Assembly (NCBI GenBank): GCA_039889035.1
Contig: JBDQQY010000046.1
Location: forward strand, 8,395-72,394
Direction of reading: 5' to 3'
DNA from: Plantactinospora sp039889035
GTDB taxonomy: Bacteria; Actinomycetota; Actinomycetes; Mycobacteriales; Micromonosporaceae
Length of the DNA: 64,000 nt
Shown: in pieces, positions 42,237-51,486 of the stretch
How the letters are laid out: the number at the start of each line of letters is the position of its first letter
How positions within the stretch are numbered: the first letter of the stretch is position 1
The notes under the pieces: generated by a model
What the model was told of the DNA's origin: nothing
Databases searched by the model: none
The model's input: only the letters and a program-made list of their open reading frames with translations
Position numbers and translations under genes: made by a program

Positions 42237-42433
42237 GGCGCGATCCTCCCACGAAACGAGAGCGGAGGAGTCGCCAGCATCTCCAATCAGTCTCGGGCGT
42301 GCCGACCGCGATCCACCCTCGGCCCGATCGCGATTAGGCTCGGAGCAGGCCGGCAACATCCCCCGTCGGCACACCGGGAGCCCCCCTCCCGCCGCATCCC
42401 ACAAGGATGCCCACCTGCGATCAGGAGCCAGAC

Positions 42434-43516
42434 ATGGACGTATTCGCCAGTACCGACGGTCCAGAATCCGACGGCCACGAGCAGGTCGTGTTCTGCCAGG
42501 ACAAGCAGACCGGGCTCAAGGCGATCATCGCCATCTACTCGACCGCGCTCGGCCCGGCGCTCGGCGGCACCCGGTTCTACCCGTACGCCACCGAGGCCGA
42601 GGCGGTGCACGACGTGCTCGACCTGTCCCGTGGCATGGCGTACAAGAACGCGCTCGCCGGGCTGGACCTTGGCGGCGGCAAGGCGGTCATCTGGGGCGAC
42701 CCGGAGCGGGTCAAGACCGAGCCGCTGCTGCGGGCGTACGGCCGCTTCGTGGAGTCGTTGAACGGCCGCTACTACACCGCCTGCGACGTCGGCACCTACG
42801 TCGCCGACATGGACCTGGTGGCCCGGGAGACCCGCTTCGTGACCGGCCGCAGCGTCGAGCACGGCGGAGCCGGTGACTCGTCGGTGCTGACCGCCTGGGG
42901 CGTCTTCCAGGGGATGCGGGCCGCCGCCGAGCACACCTGGGGCTCGCCGACCCTGGCCGGGCGCCGGGTCGGGGTGTCCGGGCTCGGCAAGGTTGGCAAG
43001 CACCTGACCGGCCACCTGATCGACGACGGTGCCTCGGTGGTGGCGACCGACGTGAACGAAAAGGCGCTCTCCTGGGTCCGGCAGGCCTACCCGCAGGTCG
43101 ACGTGGTCGCCGACACCCAGGCCCTGATCGCCTCCGACATCGACGTGTACGCCCCGTGCGCCCTCGGCGGCGCCCTGGACGACGACACCGTGCCGGCGCT
43201 GCGCGCCTCGGTGGTGGTCGGCGCGGCCAACAACCAGCTCGCGCACCCGGGCATCGAGAAGCTGCTCGCCGACCGGGGCGTGCTGTACGCCCCCGACTAC
43301 GTGGTGAACGCCGGCGGGGTGATCCAGGTCGCCGACGAGATCGACGGCTTCAACTTCGAGCGGGCCAAGCTGCGGGCCACCCGGATCTTCGACACCACCC
43401 GGGAGATCCTGCGGCTGGCCGACGCCGAGGGGGTGCCACCGGCGGTCGCGGCGGACCGGCTCGCCGAGCGCCGGATGGCCGAGGTCGGCCGGCTGCGCAC
43501 CATCCACCTGCGCTGA
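42434..43516 (+). CDS. vdh: Valine (Leu/Phe/Glu family) dehydrogenase
   Basis: The 360-residue enzyme belongs to the Glu/Leu/Phe/Val dehydrogenase family and should oxidatively deaminate branched-chain amino acids with NAD. The substrate-binding and catalytic Lys lie in MAYKNALAGLDLGGGKAVI (K71 and K83), the catalytic Asp region is CDVGTYVADMD, and the Rossmann loop is VGVSGLGKVGKHL. Length and sequence fit the valine dehydrogenase of actinomycetes, which supplies acyl-CoA precursors. The ATG at 42434 has CAGGAG upstream. Confidence 0.9.
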   Translation: MDVFASTDGPESDGHEQVVFCQDKQTGLKAIIAIYSTALGPALGGTRFYPYATEAEAVHDVLDLSRGMAYKNALAGLDLGGGKAVIWGDPERVKTEPLLRAYGRFVESLNGRYYTACDVGTYVADMDLVARETRFVTGRSVEHGGAGDSSVLTAWGVFQGMRAAAEHTWGSPTLAGRRVGVSGLGKVGKHLTGHLIDDGASVVATDVNEKALSWVRQAYPQVDVVADTQALIASDIDVYAPCALGGALDDDTVPALRASVVVGAANNQLAHPGIEKLLADRGVLYAPDYVVNAGGVIQVADEIDGFNFERAKLRATRIFDTTREILRLADAEGVPPAVAADRLAERRMAEVGRLRTIHLR

Positions 43517-43593
43517 CCGGTCCCCGTCCCCGGAGGGTGGGGCCGATGCGGGTACCGGCTCGGCGCCCACCTCCCGGACGGACGTCCGGTGGA

Positions 43594-43622
43594 TTGCCGG
43601 TTAATCAGGCAGAAAGTACGCT
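43594..43622 (+). promoter_or_regulatory. Candidate housekeeping promoter upstream of DUF3073
   Basis: TTGCCG (43594-43599) and TACGCT (43617-43622) are separated by exactly 17 bases. A transcript from here would have a leader of about 230 bases containing the nested hairpins. Confidence 0.5.
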
Positions 43623-43699
43623 GTACTGGACTGATGGGTCTGGAGGCCTCAAACGAGTCACGGCCAGGCCGGCCGACGCTCCTTACTGAGTAGAATGGG

Positions 43700-43740
43700 A
43701 CCGCCCGTCGATGTCCGCGCGACGCGCGGGTACGGGCGGT
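43700..43740 (+). promoter_or_regulatory. Nested inverted repeats in the DUF3073 leader
   Basis: The outer arms ACCGCCCGT (43700-43708) and ACGGGCGGT (43732-43740) enclose a second stem, CCGCGCG (43715-43721) with CGCGCGG (43723-43729). The structure begins right after a TAGAAT box at 43691-43696, so it would either form the 5' end of that transcript or terminate the upstream one. Confidence 0.5.
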
Positions 43741-43858
43741 GGTAACCCGAGGTGCCGAACCGGGGCATCCCCATGTACCGTAAGAGCCACGAGAGATGCC
43801 TGACGTCATCGGGGCCCGCCTTCGGGCTGCCCCGAATTCTGTGCGAGGGGGTCGAGCC

Positions 43859-44074
43859 ATGGGGCGCGGCCGTGCTAAGGCCAAGCAGACTAAGGTCGCC
43901 CGGGAGTTGAAGTACCACTCCCCGAACACCGACCTCGCCGCCTTGCAGCGAGAACTCGGCGGCAGCCGCAAGTCGGATCACGACTTCGACGACGACTACA
44001 AAGAGTATGTCGACGACGATGACGAGGATCACGACGCGGACGGCGACCCGGGCAACTGGGCGTCAACCCGCTGA
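43859..44074 (+). CDS. DUF3073 family protein
   Basis: A 71-residue protein starting MGRGRAKAKQTKVARELKYHSPNTDLAALQRELGG, the hallmark of DUF3073, with a basic head and a strongly acidic tail (DDDYKEYVDDDDEDHDADGD). It is highly conserved in actinobacteria and may associate with nucleic acid or ribosomes through its basic end; the function is not established. ATG start. A 10-base hairpin follows 16 bases after the stop. Confidence 0.92.
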   Translation: MGRGRAKAKQTKVARELKYHSPNTDLAALQRELGGSRKSDHDFDDDYKEYVDDDDEDHDADGDPGNWASTR

Positions 44075-44089
44075 CCTCCGGTCACATCT

Positions 44090-44114
44090 GAGCACGCGGT
44101 AACACCGCGTGCTC
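44090..44114 (+). terminator. Terminator of the DUF3073 gene
   Basis: GAGCACGCGG (44090-44099) and CCGCGTGCTC (44105-44114) form a perfect 10-base stem with a five-base loop, 15 bases past the DUF3073 stop. Confidence 0.7.
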
Positions 44115-44162
44115 ACGCGTGTCCGAGTGCCTGCGGGCTGTACCGCCGATCGGGACGCCAAC

Positions 44163-44220
44163 CGGTAAGGACCTGCCGGGGACGGAGCCTGTCTCCAACC
44201 CCGCCGGCAGGTCCTTACCG
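44163..44220 (-). terminator. Long-stem hairpin downstream of the RiPP operon
   Basis: CGGTAAGGACCTGCCGG (44163-44179) and CCGGCAGGTCCTTACCG (44204-44220) pair perfectly over 17 bases around a 24-base loop that itself contains GGAG/CTCC. It lies 138 bases past the stop of the precursor gene and probably ends that transcript; it may also act from the other direction. Confidence 0.6.
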
Positions 44221-44358
44221 CTGGCCGTGGCCCATCCATCCTCCCCGACACCGGGAAGGCCCCACCGCCCTTCGCGTACCCGTCGTGCGCCACACAACGG
44301 GACGTCCGACCCCTCGGCGGACGGACCGGACGCTCCGGCGGATCGGCCGTCCTCGGGC

Positions 44359-44598
44359 TCAGCGGGGGCGGTTGTTCCAGTTGTAGAACGTCGGGATGTT
44401 CTCGAAGTGGTTCCAGGCACAGACTGCAGCCGCGCCGTCCCCACCGGTCGCCACCTCGGCCCGGAGCCGTCGCGCCTCCGCCGCCTCCCGCAGCAGCGTG
44501 GTGAGCCCGGCCCGAGCACCCAGGACCCGGGCGGCCAGCGGATCGTGCGGTCCGGCCTCGACGGGCTCAGGCGGCCGTTGGCTCGTGGTCTCGGGCAT
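44359..44598 (-). CDS. Candidate multi-cyclophane RiPP precursor peptide
   Basis: The 79-residue peptide has a Pro/Ala/Arg-rich leader with a helical part (LAARVLGARAGLTTLLREAAEARRLRAEV, about residues 21-49), a Gly/Ala spacer and a C-terminal core, residues 60-79. The core contains four aromatic-X-X triplets: W62-N-H64, F65-E-N67, F71-Y-N73 and W74-N-N76. They are in register of three, with IPT between the pairs and RPR at the end. Such triplets are substrates of three-residue-cyclophane-forming radical SAM enzymes. The ATG at 44598 has GAGGGAG upstream and lies inside the 3' end of the maturase gene (32-base overlap). It resembles the actinobacterial AmcA type as I remember it; that name needs checking. 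Confidence 0.82.
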   Translation of the reverse strand: MPETTSQRPPEPVEAGPHDPLAARVLGARAGLTTLLREAAEARRLRAEVATGGDGAAAVCAWNHFENIPTFYNWNNRPR

Positions 44599-45700
44599 GG
44601 TCCAACACTCCCTCTAGTAGACGGATCTTGCTGTTGCGGCAGTGGTCGGTCTCCGTACCATCGAAACGCCCGTGCTCGAAGTAGCGGTTGGCGGCGTGCC
44701 CGCCCCCGCAGAATCCGAAGTACGGGCAGCGGGCGCGGCAGGCCTCCACGCCGGTCAGGAACTCCGTCACCCACGGCGTCTGTGCCGCTGTGCCGAGAAT
44801 GTCACCCAACGGCGTCTCCAGGACGTTTCCACTGGTGAAGTCGCCGTAGTCCGGGTCGGAGAAGCCGGCCAGCTCCGGGGAGAGCAGCACCACCGAGCCG
44901 TCGTACCCGATGGTCGGGATGGGGTCGAGTTGGCGGGGCAGCACGTCGTCCTCGGCCCCGTCGAGGACGGCCGCCGCGTACCGCAGCGACCACTCGATCT
45001 CCCGGAGGTGGATCCGGGGGTCCCGGCGCCAGGCGGCGACCAGTTCCGCCCAGAAGCCGCTGACCAGTTCGGCCGGATGGGCGTTGCGCCGGGTGTTGAC
45101 CCCCTCGGTCTCCTCGATGTTGATCCCGAGCACCTCACAGCCGAGGTCGAGGAAGTAGTCGTACAGCTCGGTGGCGAGCCCCGGCTCGGGCCGGCCCACC
45201 ACACAGAGCGCCGAGTACGGGATCCCGTGCCGGCGCAGCGCCCCGACGCCCGCCATGATCCGGTCGTACGACGGTTGGCCGCCCCGGCCGACCCGCTCCC
45301 GGTTGCGGTCCCGGGGTCCGTCGATGCTGACGCTGACCCGGATCCGGTGCGCGACGAAGAACTCGCACCAGGCATCGTCGATCAGCGTCGCGTTGGTCTG
45401 CACGTGGTGCTCGACCGAGGAGTCGAAGGGCGCCAGCAGGGCCGCCAGGTGCTCCCGTCCGGCGGCGAGCGGCTCACCCCCGTGCCACACCACGGAGAAC
45501 CGCCCGCGCCGGGCCCAGTCGTTGACCGGCCCGGCCACCGCGGCCGCCACCGGTACCGTCATCCGGCGGTCCGCCGCCCGGAGCGGGAGATAGCAGTACG
45601 CGCAGTCGAGGTTGCAGAGCGTGGTCGGCTGCATGACCACGTAGCTGGGGACCGCAGCGATCCCCCGCATGCCGGAAAACTCCTGTCCACGGACAGCCAT
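44567..45700 (-). CDS. Radical SAM/SPASM peptide maturase (cyclophane-forming type)
   Basis: The 377-residue enzyme has the radical SAM cluster motif C29-N-L-D-C33-A-Y-C36, then VVWHGGEPLAAG, VQTNATLIDD and VSVSIDGPRDRNRERVGRGGQPSYDRI, the pattern of FxsB/XyeB/GrrM-like RiPP maturases. A C-terminal Cys-rich SPASM-like part follows (CRARCPYFGFCGGGHAANRYF, then DHC). It should use S-adenosylmethionine-derived radicals to crosslink aromatic side chains to neighbouring beta carbons in the precursor encoded downstream. ATG at 45700 with GGGAGGAGGG upstream. No transporter or protease gene is adjacent, so export and leader removal would need other factors. Confidence 0.9.
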   Translation of the reverse strand: MAVRGQEFSGMRGIAAVPSYVVMQPTTLCNLDCAYCYLPLRAADRRMTVPVAAAVAGPVNDWARRGRFSVVWHGGEPLAAGREHLAALLAPFDSSVEHHVQTNATLIDDAWCEFFVAHRIRVSVSIDGPRDRNRERVGRGGQPSYDRIMAGVGALRRHGIPYSALCVVGRPEPGLATELYDYFLDLGCEVLGINIEETEGVNTRRNAHPAELVSGFWAELVAAWRRDPRIHLREIEWSLRYAAAVLDGAEDDVLPRQLDPIPTIGYDGSVVLLSPELAGFSDPDYGDFTSGNVLETPLGDILGTAAQTPWVTEFLTGVEACRARCPYFGFCGGGHAANRYFEHGRFDGTETDHCRNSKIRLLEGVLDHARDHEPTAA

Positions 45701-45718
45701 GGCCCTCCTCCCCCGCCT

Positions 45719-45762
45719 CTGAGGTGCCCCTCAGGCTAGGTGGCGGTAGCCACCCCGGTGAA
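45719..45762 (-). promoter_or_regulatory. Candidate promoter and palindromes before the RiPP operon
   Basis: On the minus strand, TTCACC (45762-45757) and TAGCCT (45738-45733) are 18 bases apart. Two perfect short palindromes overlap this region: CTGAGG...CCTCAG at 45719-45734, and GGTGGCGGTAGCCACC inside the spacer. The second could be a repressor site. Confidence 0.4.
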
Positions 45763-45897
45763 GTCCTGACCAGGTATGCCGAGAATCACGGGCAAATATC
45801 GCGGATGCGGGTTTTGGCGTTTTTGTTGTGCTCGGCCCGGCGTCGCACCTCGGATGGCAGGGTCGCACCCGGGTGGCCGCCGGATTCGTGTGCCGGG

Positions 45898-47043
<1,146 letters not shown>

Positions 47044-47187
47044 GGTTCTCCCCTTTGTGGTTCTCGCGGCTGGCCGCGTCGGTAGCGGTCGAGGATCGCT
47101 CGACTTTCGTGCTGCCCGGCCGGATGTGTCCGGTCGGGCCGGTCCTGGCGCCGGACGTCGTGCCCATGAGCCCGCCCGGCGTGGTGC

Positions 47188-48795
47188 CTACGCGTGCGAC
47201 GACACCTCGCCGCCACTGGAACTGCTCACGAACGGCTGACCGCCCGGACCGCGGGCGGCCCCGCCCGGGACCGCCTCCTCCGCCCCGGCGCCGGCGACCC
47301 GGCGGTCAACTCCTTCGAGTACGTGCTTGCCGATCAGGTTCCCGGCCGGCAGTTCGATCGGGTATTCCCCGTCGAAGCAGGCCCGGCAGAGCCGGGTCTT
47401 CGGCTGCTCGGTGGAGGCGATGAGACCGGCCAGGGAGACGTACCCGAGGCTGTCTGCCCCGATCGACCGCCGGATGCCCTCGTTGTCCAGCCCGTTGGCG
47501 AGCAGCTCCGCCCGGGTGGCGAAGTCGATGCCGTAGAAGCAGGGCCAGTTGACCGGCGGCGAGGAGATCCTGACGTGCACCTCCAGGGCGCCGGCCTCGC
47601 GCAGCATCCGGACGATCGCCCGCTGGGTGTTGCCCCGGACGATCGAGTCGTCCACCACGACCACCCGCTTGCCCCGGACGTTCTCCCGGAGCGGGTTGAG
47701 CTTGAGGCGGATGCCGAGCTGGCGGAGCGTCTGCGACGGCTGGATGAAGGTGCGCCCGACGTACGGGTTCTTCATCAGGCCGGCGCCGTAGGTGATGCCG
47801 GACTCCTCCGCGTAGCCGATCGCGGCCGGAGTGCCGGACTCCGGAACCGGGATCACCAGGTCGGCCTCGACCGGGTGCTCCCGGGCGAGCTGCCGGCCGA
47901 TGCTGACCCGGGCGGCGTGGATGTTGCGGCCGGCGATCGTGGTGTCCGGCCGGGCGATGTAGACGTATTCGAAGAGACAGCCCTTCGGCTCCGGTGCCGC
48001 GAACCGGGCCGACCGCAGGCCGTGCTCGTCGATGGCGATCAGCTCGCCGGGCTCGACCTCGCGGACCACGCTCGCCCCGACGATGTCCAGCGCGGCGGTC
48101 TCGCTCGCCACCACCCAGCCGCGCTCCAGCCGGCCCAGCACCAGCGGACGGACCCCGTACGCGTCACGGGCGGCGTAGAGGGTGGTCTCGTCCATGAAGA
48201 CGAAGCTGAACGCGCCGCGCAGCGTCGGCAGCACCTCCAGCGCGGCGGCCTCGACCGACAGGTCGGGGCGGCTGGCCAGCAGCGTGGTCACCAGGGCGGT
48301 GTCGGAGGTCGACCCGTCGGAGTCCATGCCGCGCTCGACCGCGTCCCGGGCAAGCTCGGCGGTGTTGACCAGATTGCCGTTGTGTGCCAGCGCGATCGTC
48401 GTGCCCGCCGTGTTGGCCCGGATGGTCGGTTGGGCGTTTTCCCAGGTCGAACCGCCGGTCGTGGAGTATCGGGTGTGGCCGATCGCCAGGTGGCCGCGCA
48501 GGCTCGCCAGCGTCGGCTCGTCGAAGACCTGGGCGACGAGGCCGAGATCCTTGTAGACCACCACGCCCGACCCGTCGCTGACGGCGATGCCGGCAGCCTC
48601 CTGGCCACGGTGCTGGAGTGCGTAAAGACCGAAGTAGGTGAGCTTCGCCACCTCTTCGCCCGGAGCCCAGACTCCGAAAACGCCGCACGCGTCCTGTGGG
48701 CCGGGTCGTTGGGGGTCGAGGTCATGGCTCAACCGGCCGTCGCCTCGGGGCACCTGCCGCTCCCTCTTGCTGATCTGCTCGGACTCGCCTGTCAC
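47188..48795 (-). CDS. purF: Amidophosphoribosyltransferase
   Basis: The 535-residue enzyme makes phosphoribosylamine from PRPP and glutamine, the committed step of purine synthesis. The Ntn glutaminase part starts at C37 (DACGVFGVW) after a propeptide that is normally removed. ALQHRGQEAAGIAV, THNGN-type contacts (ALAHNGNLVN) and the PRPP loop (VVVVDDSIVRGNTQRAIVRMLREAGA) are all present. The Cys residues near the end (FATRAELL, RLCRACFDGEYP) fit the iron-sulfur type of PurF. Start GTG. purM follows on the same strand. Confidence 0.95.
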   Translation of the reverse strand: MTGESEQISKRERQVPRGDGRLSHDLDPQRPGPQDACGVFGVWAPGEEVAKLTYFGLYALQHRGQEAAGIAVSDGSGVVVYKDLGLVAQVFDEPTLASLRGHLAIGHTRYSTTGGSTWENAQPTIRANTAGTTIALAHNGNLVNTAELARDAVERGMDSDGSTSDTALVTTLLASRPDLSVEAAALEVLPTLRGAFSFVFMDETTLYAARDAYGVRPLVLGRLERGWVVASETAALDIVGASVVREVEPGELIAIDEHGLRSARFAAPEPKGCLFEYVYIARPDTTIAGRNIHAARVSIGRQLAREHPVEADLVIPVPESGTPAAIGYAEESGITYGAGLMKNPYVGRTFIQPSQTLRQLGIRLKLNPLRENVRGKRVVVVDDSIVRGNTQRAIVRMLREAGALEVHVRISSPPVNWPCFYGIDFATRAELLANGLDNEGIRRSIGADSLGYVSLAGLIASTEQPKTRLCRACFDGEYPIELPAGNLIGKHVLEGVDRRVAGAGAEEAVPGGAARGPGGQPFVSSSSGGEVSSHA

Positions 48796-48903
48796 CGGGT
48801 GATTTCGGGTTCCGTCGACTCAGACAGTGTACGCGAACCGCAGCCGATACAGAGAGCCACGTGATGGCCCCCGTAAGTGACGGATGGTGATGGATAAGTA
48901 TGG

Positions 48904-49257
48904 TTAGACAGGAAGGAATGGGGAGATATCAGCACGATTGCCACTCGTCTGCACCAGGCCCTCGGCGACCGCCGCCGACCACGACATCCGCCCGGTCGCG
49001 AGCCGGAGCCAGGTCTCCGGTGCCATCTCCACCACGTTCGGCGGCGTGCCGCGCGTGTGTCGGGGCCCCGCACAACACTGGATCGCCCCATAGGGTGGCA
49101 CCCGGACCTCTACCGCCCGGCCGGGCGCGGCCCGGGCCAGGTCGCTCAGCAGGGCACGAACGGCGTCCCGCAGCGTCGTCCGGTCCGGCGTACGGCCGGC
49201 GTCGAGGTCCGCCAGCGCGGCTGCGAGCGCTGCGGACTTATTGTGCGGAGAGGACAC
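48904..49257 (-). CDS. Sterol carrier family protein
   Basis: The 117-residue protein starts at GTG (VSSPHNKSAALAAALADLDAG) and has a sterol-carrier-like fold: RALLSDLARAAPGRAVEVRVPPYGAIQCCAGPRHTRGTPPNVVEMAPETWLRLATGRMSW. This belongs to a family of short proteins usually next to purF in actinobacteria. It lies 108 bp upstream of purF on the same strand, so co-regulation is likely. The ligand is unknown. Longer upstream starts would read through divergent regulatory sequence and are disfavoured. Confidence 0.8.
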   Translation of the reverse strand: MSSPHNKSAALAAALADLDAGRTPDRTTLRDAVRALLSDLARAAPGRAVEVRVPPYGAIQCCAGPRHTRGTPPNVVEMAPETWLRLATGRMSWSAAVAEGLVQTSGNRADISPFLPV

Positions 49258-49410
49258 GTCGGGACGATACGACCCCGCTTTGTGGCATTTTTCGCCGCCC
49301 CTGGGTCGCGCTCGTCCGGTCAGACAAGGCATAGTTGCCGACGGTGTAGTCGTATGGGTTGATCCCCGGCCGACGACGGGTCGGCGGTGGAGCCCCGGAA
49401 GGCGGTGGAC

Positions 49411-51366
49411 GTGACAGCACACCGACGAGCCTGGATCTCCCGGGCCGGTGTGGTCGTAGCGCTGGCAGCCAGCGCTGTATTCGCTCTACCCACCACACCA
49501 GCATTGGCTGACGACCCGACAGTGACCATCACGGGAGTGAACGCCAGCCTCAACGCCGGACAGACGACCACGCTCAGCTTCACCGTCAGGAACAACAACG
49601 GTGGTCTGGTCGCCGACTCCTTCGACATCAACGTGACTACCAGCTTCAACGAGCTGCAGTGCCAGGGCAACTGCGACTTCACGGACACGATCGGCGCGAA
49701 CGACACGAAGTCGTACAGCGTCACGCTTCGCGCCGGGAACGTCGCAGCGGGTCAGACTCGGTCCGGCAATGTCCGAATCACCGCCGAGGTCGGTGACGAT
49801 AGCGCCTCGGCCCAGCGGAACATCACGGTGCGCGGGCCCGAGGCGCCGCCGGAGGTGCAGACCGTTGCCGAGGTGTCGGGGCGGATCACCAACGAGGCCA
49901 CCGGAGACGGGGTTCCCGACGCCAGCGTCCGGCTGACCGACGGGCAGGGTCGTACCCACACGACCGACACGAGCAGCAGCGGCAGCTACCGGTTCACCGG
50001 TTCGCGGGAACGGCCGATCGCGCCCGGGCGGCTCCAGATCCGGGCCACCAAGGACGGCATCACCGACACCAAGGACGTGAACGGGGCCGCCGGCGCCCGG
50101 ATCAACAACCAGGGCATCCAACTCGCCCTGGCCGGTACGCCGAGCGCGACGCCGGAGACCTCGGCCGAGCCGACCGAGGACGCCGCCGAGGAGGAGCCGA
50201 CCGAGGAGGCCGGCGCGGAGGAGAGTCAGGACGCCGGCGCGGCGGACCAGGCCGCCACCGAGGACTCCGGCGGACTCGGCTCGTGGGTACTGATCCTGGC
50301 CGGCGGCCTGCTGGTCGCGCTCGGTGTCGGCGCGATCGTGCTGCTGCTGATGCGCCGCAAGGAAGACGGCGGCGATGACGACGAGGACGGTCCGGGCGGG
50401 CCGGGCGGGCCGGGGCCACGCTCCGGCGCGGGGGCCGGCCGGGGCGGCTACGACGACGCCACCCGGGTCACCAACCGGGCCGGTGCCGACCCGACGATGG
50501 TCAACCGGGGCGGCAATCTGGCCGACGCACCGACCATGATGCACAGTGCCCCACTGGTCGACGACGAGTTCCCGGACCCGTACGGCGCGCCGCTGCCCGG
50601 TCCGCAGACGCCCGGCTACGGTGCCGGACAGCAGGGCTGGGGCGGCAACGCCAACGGCTACGGTGACCGCCCCGGCTCGGGTGCCGGCGCGTACGGCAAC
50701 GCGCCTGGCTCGGGTGCCGGCTACGGCGCTCCCGCCTCCGGGGCCGGCTACGGCAACGCTCCCGGCTCGGGCGCCGGCTACGGTGCGCCCGTCTCCGGCG
50801 GTGGATACCCCGCCAACGGTACCGGCGGCTACGACGACGGGTACGACGAGCCGACGGGGCGCTACACCGGTGCCCGGGGCGGTACCGACGAGTACGGTCC
50901 GGCGGCGGACCCGTACGAGACCAACGCCTACCGTCCGTCCTCGGGTGCCGGCCAGGGTGGCTACGAGCCCACCCAGCAGTACGGCCGGGACGACGACGGC
51001 TACGAGGCCGGGGGCTACGGCACGGGCCAGGGCGGCTACGGTGACGAGCCGCGTACCGGTGCCGGATACGACCGCGCCGACGACGGTTACGGCCAGCCGG
51101 GCTACGCCGACCGGGCCGGCTACGACCAGCAGGGTTACGACGCCGACCGGGCCGGCTACGACCAGCCGACCACCGGTGTCGGCTACGACCAGCCGCGTGG
51201 TGGCTACGACGACCAGAGCGGTTACGACGACCGGGGTGGCTACGACCAGCAGCAGGCTGGCGGCGGCTACTACGACGAGGCGCCACGGGCCGGGCACAGC
51301 CGGTCCGCCGCACCGCAGCAGTCGAGCCGTTCGGAGCGCCGGTCGCTCGACTGGTTGGACGACTGA
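49411..51366 (+). CDS. Signal-peptide membrane protein with CARDB/Cna-like domains and Tyr/Gly/Asp-rich cytoplasmic tail
   Basis: The 651-residue protein has an N-terminal signal peptide (AGVVVALAASAVFALPTTPALA, cleavage near 33). An adhesion-type beta domain follows (about 35-142, with C84 and C88 likely paired), then a carboxypeptidase-regulatory-like domain (about 153-240), an acidic Glu/Pro/Thr linker, one membrane helix (LGSWVLILAGGLLVALGVGAIVLLLM, about 289-314) and a 330-residue tail. The tail starts RRKEDGGDDDEDG and is almost only Gly, Tyr, Asp, Pro, Gln and Ala, with many GYD, GYG and GYDQ units, ending RSLDWLDD. It should lie in the cytoplasm. The GTG at 49411 has GGAAGG upstream. 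Confidence 0.83.
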   Translation: MTAHRRAWISRAGVVVALAASAVFALPTTPALADDPTVTITGVNASLNAGQTTTLSFTVRNNNGGLVADSFDINVTTSFNELQCQGNCDFTDTIGANDTKSYSVTLRAGNVAAGQTRSGNVRITAEVGDDSASAQRNITVRGPEAPPEVQTVAEVSGRITNEATGDGVPDASVRLTDGQGRTHTTDTSSSGSYRFTGSRERPIAPGRLQIRATKDGITDTKDVNGAAGARINNQGIQLALAGTPSATPETSAEPTEDAAEEEPTEEAGAEESQDAGAADQAATEDSGGLGSWVLILAGGLLVALGVGAIVLLLMRRKEDGGDDDEDGPGGPGGPGPRSGAGAGRGGYDDATRVTNRAGADPTMVNRGGNLADAPTMMHSAPLVDDEFPDPYGAPLPGPQTPGYGAGQQGWGGNANGYGDRPGSGAGAYGNAPGSGAGYGAPASGAGYGNAPGSGAGYGAPVSGGGYPANGTGGYDDGYDEPTGRYTGARGGTDEYGPAADPYETNAYRPSSGAGQGGYEPTQQYGRDDDGYEAGGYGTGQGGYGDEPRTGAGYDRADDGYGQPGYADRAGYDQQGYDADRAGYDQPTTGVGYDQPRGGYDDQSGYDDRGGYDQQQAGGGYYDEAPRAGHSRSAAPQQSSRSERRSLDWLDD

Positions 51367-51392
51367 CCGAGGCGGCACGCACGAGATGACCC

Positions 51393-51430
51393 GCAGGGGC
51401 CCGGTTCGCGACGGCGAGCCGGGCCCCTGC
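51393..51430. terminator. Bidirectional terminator between convergent genes
   Basis: GCAGGGGCCCGG (51393-51404) and CCGGGCCCCTGC (51419-51430) form a perfect 12-base stem, with a small inner CGC/GCG pairing. It separates the membrane-protein gene from the convergent comB-like gene. Confidence 0.75.
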
Positions 51431-51486
51431 CGGTTCTCACCGCCGCACGCGTCCGTGATCCGGTACGTCGACGGGAAGAATCTGGG

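Larger units (their letters stand above)
43517..43858. other. Promoter and structured leader of the DUF3073 gene
   Basis: This 342-bp gap holds a promoter-like pair at 43594-43622, a second -10-like TAGAAT at 43691-43696, nested inverted repeats at 43700-43740, and another small hairpin (GGGGCCCG...CGGGC...GCCCC) at about 43811-43833. No coding frame is convincing. The amount of potential structure suggests regulation at the RNA level or a small RNA. Confidence 0.5.
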
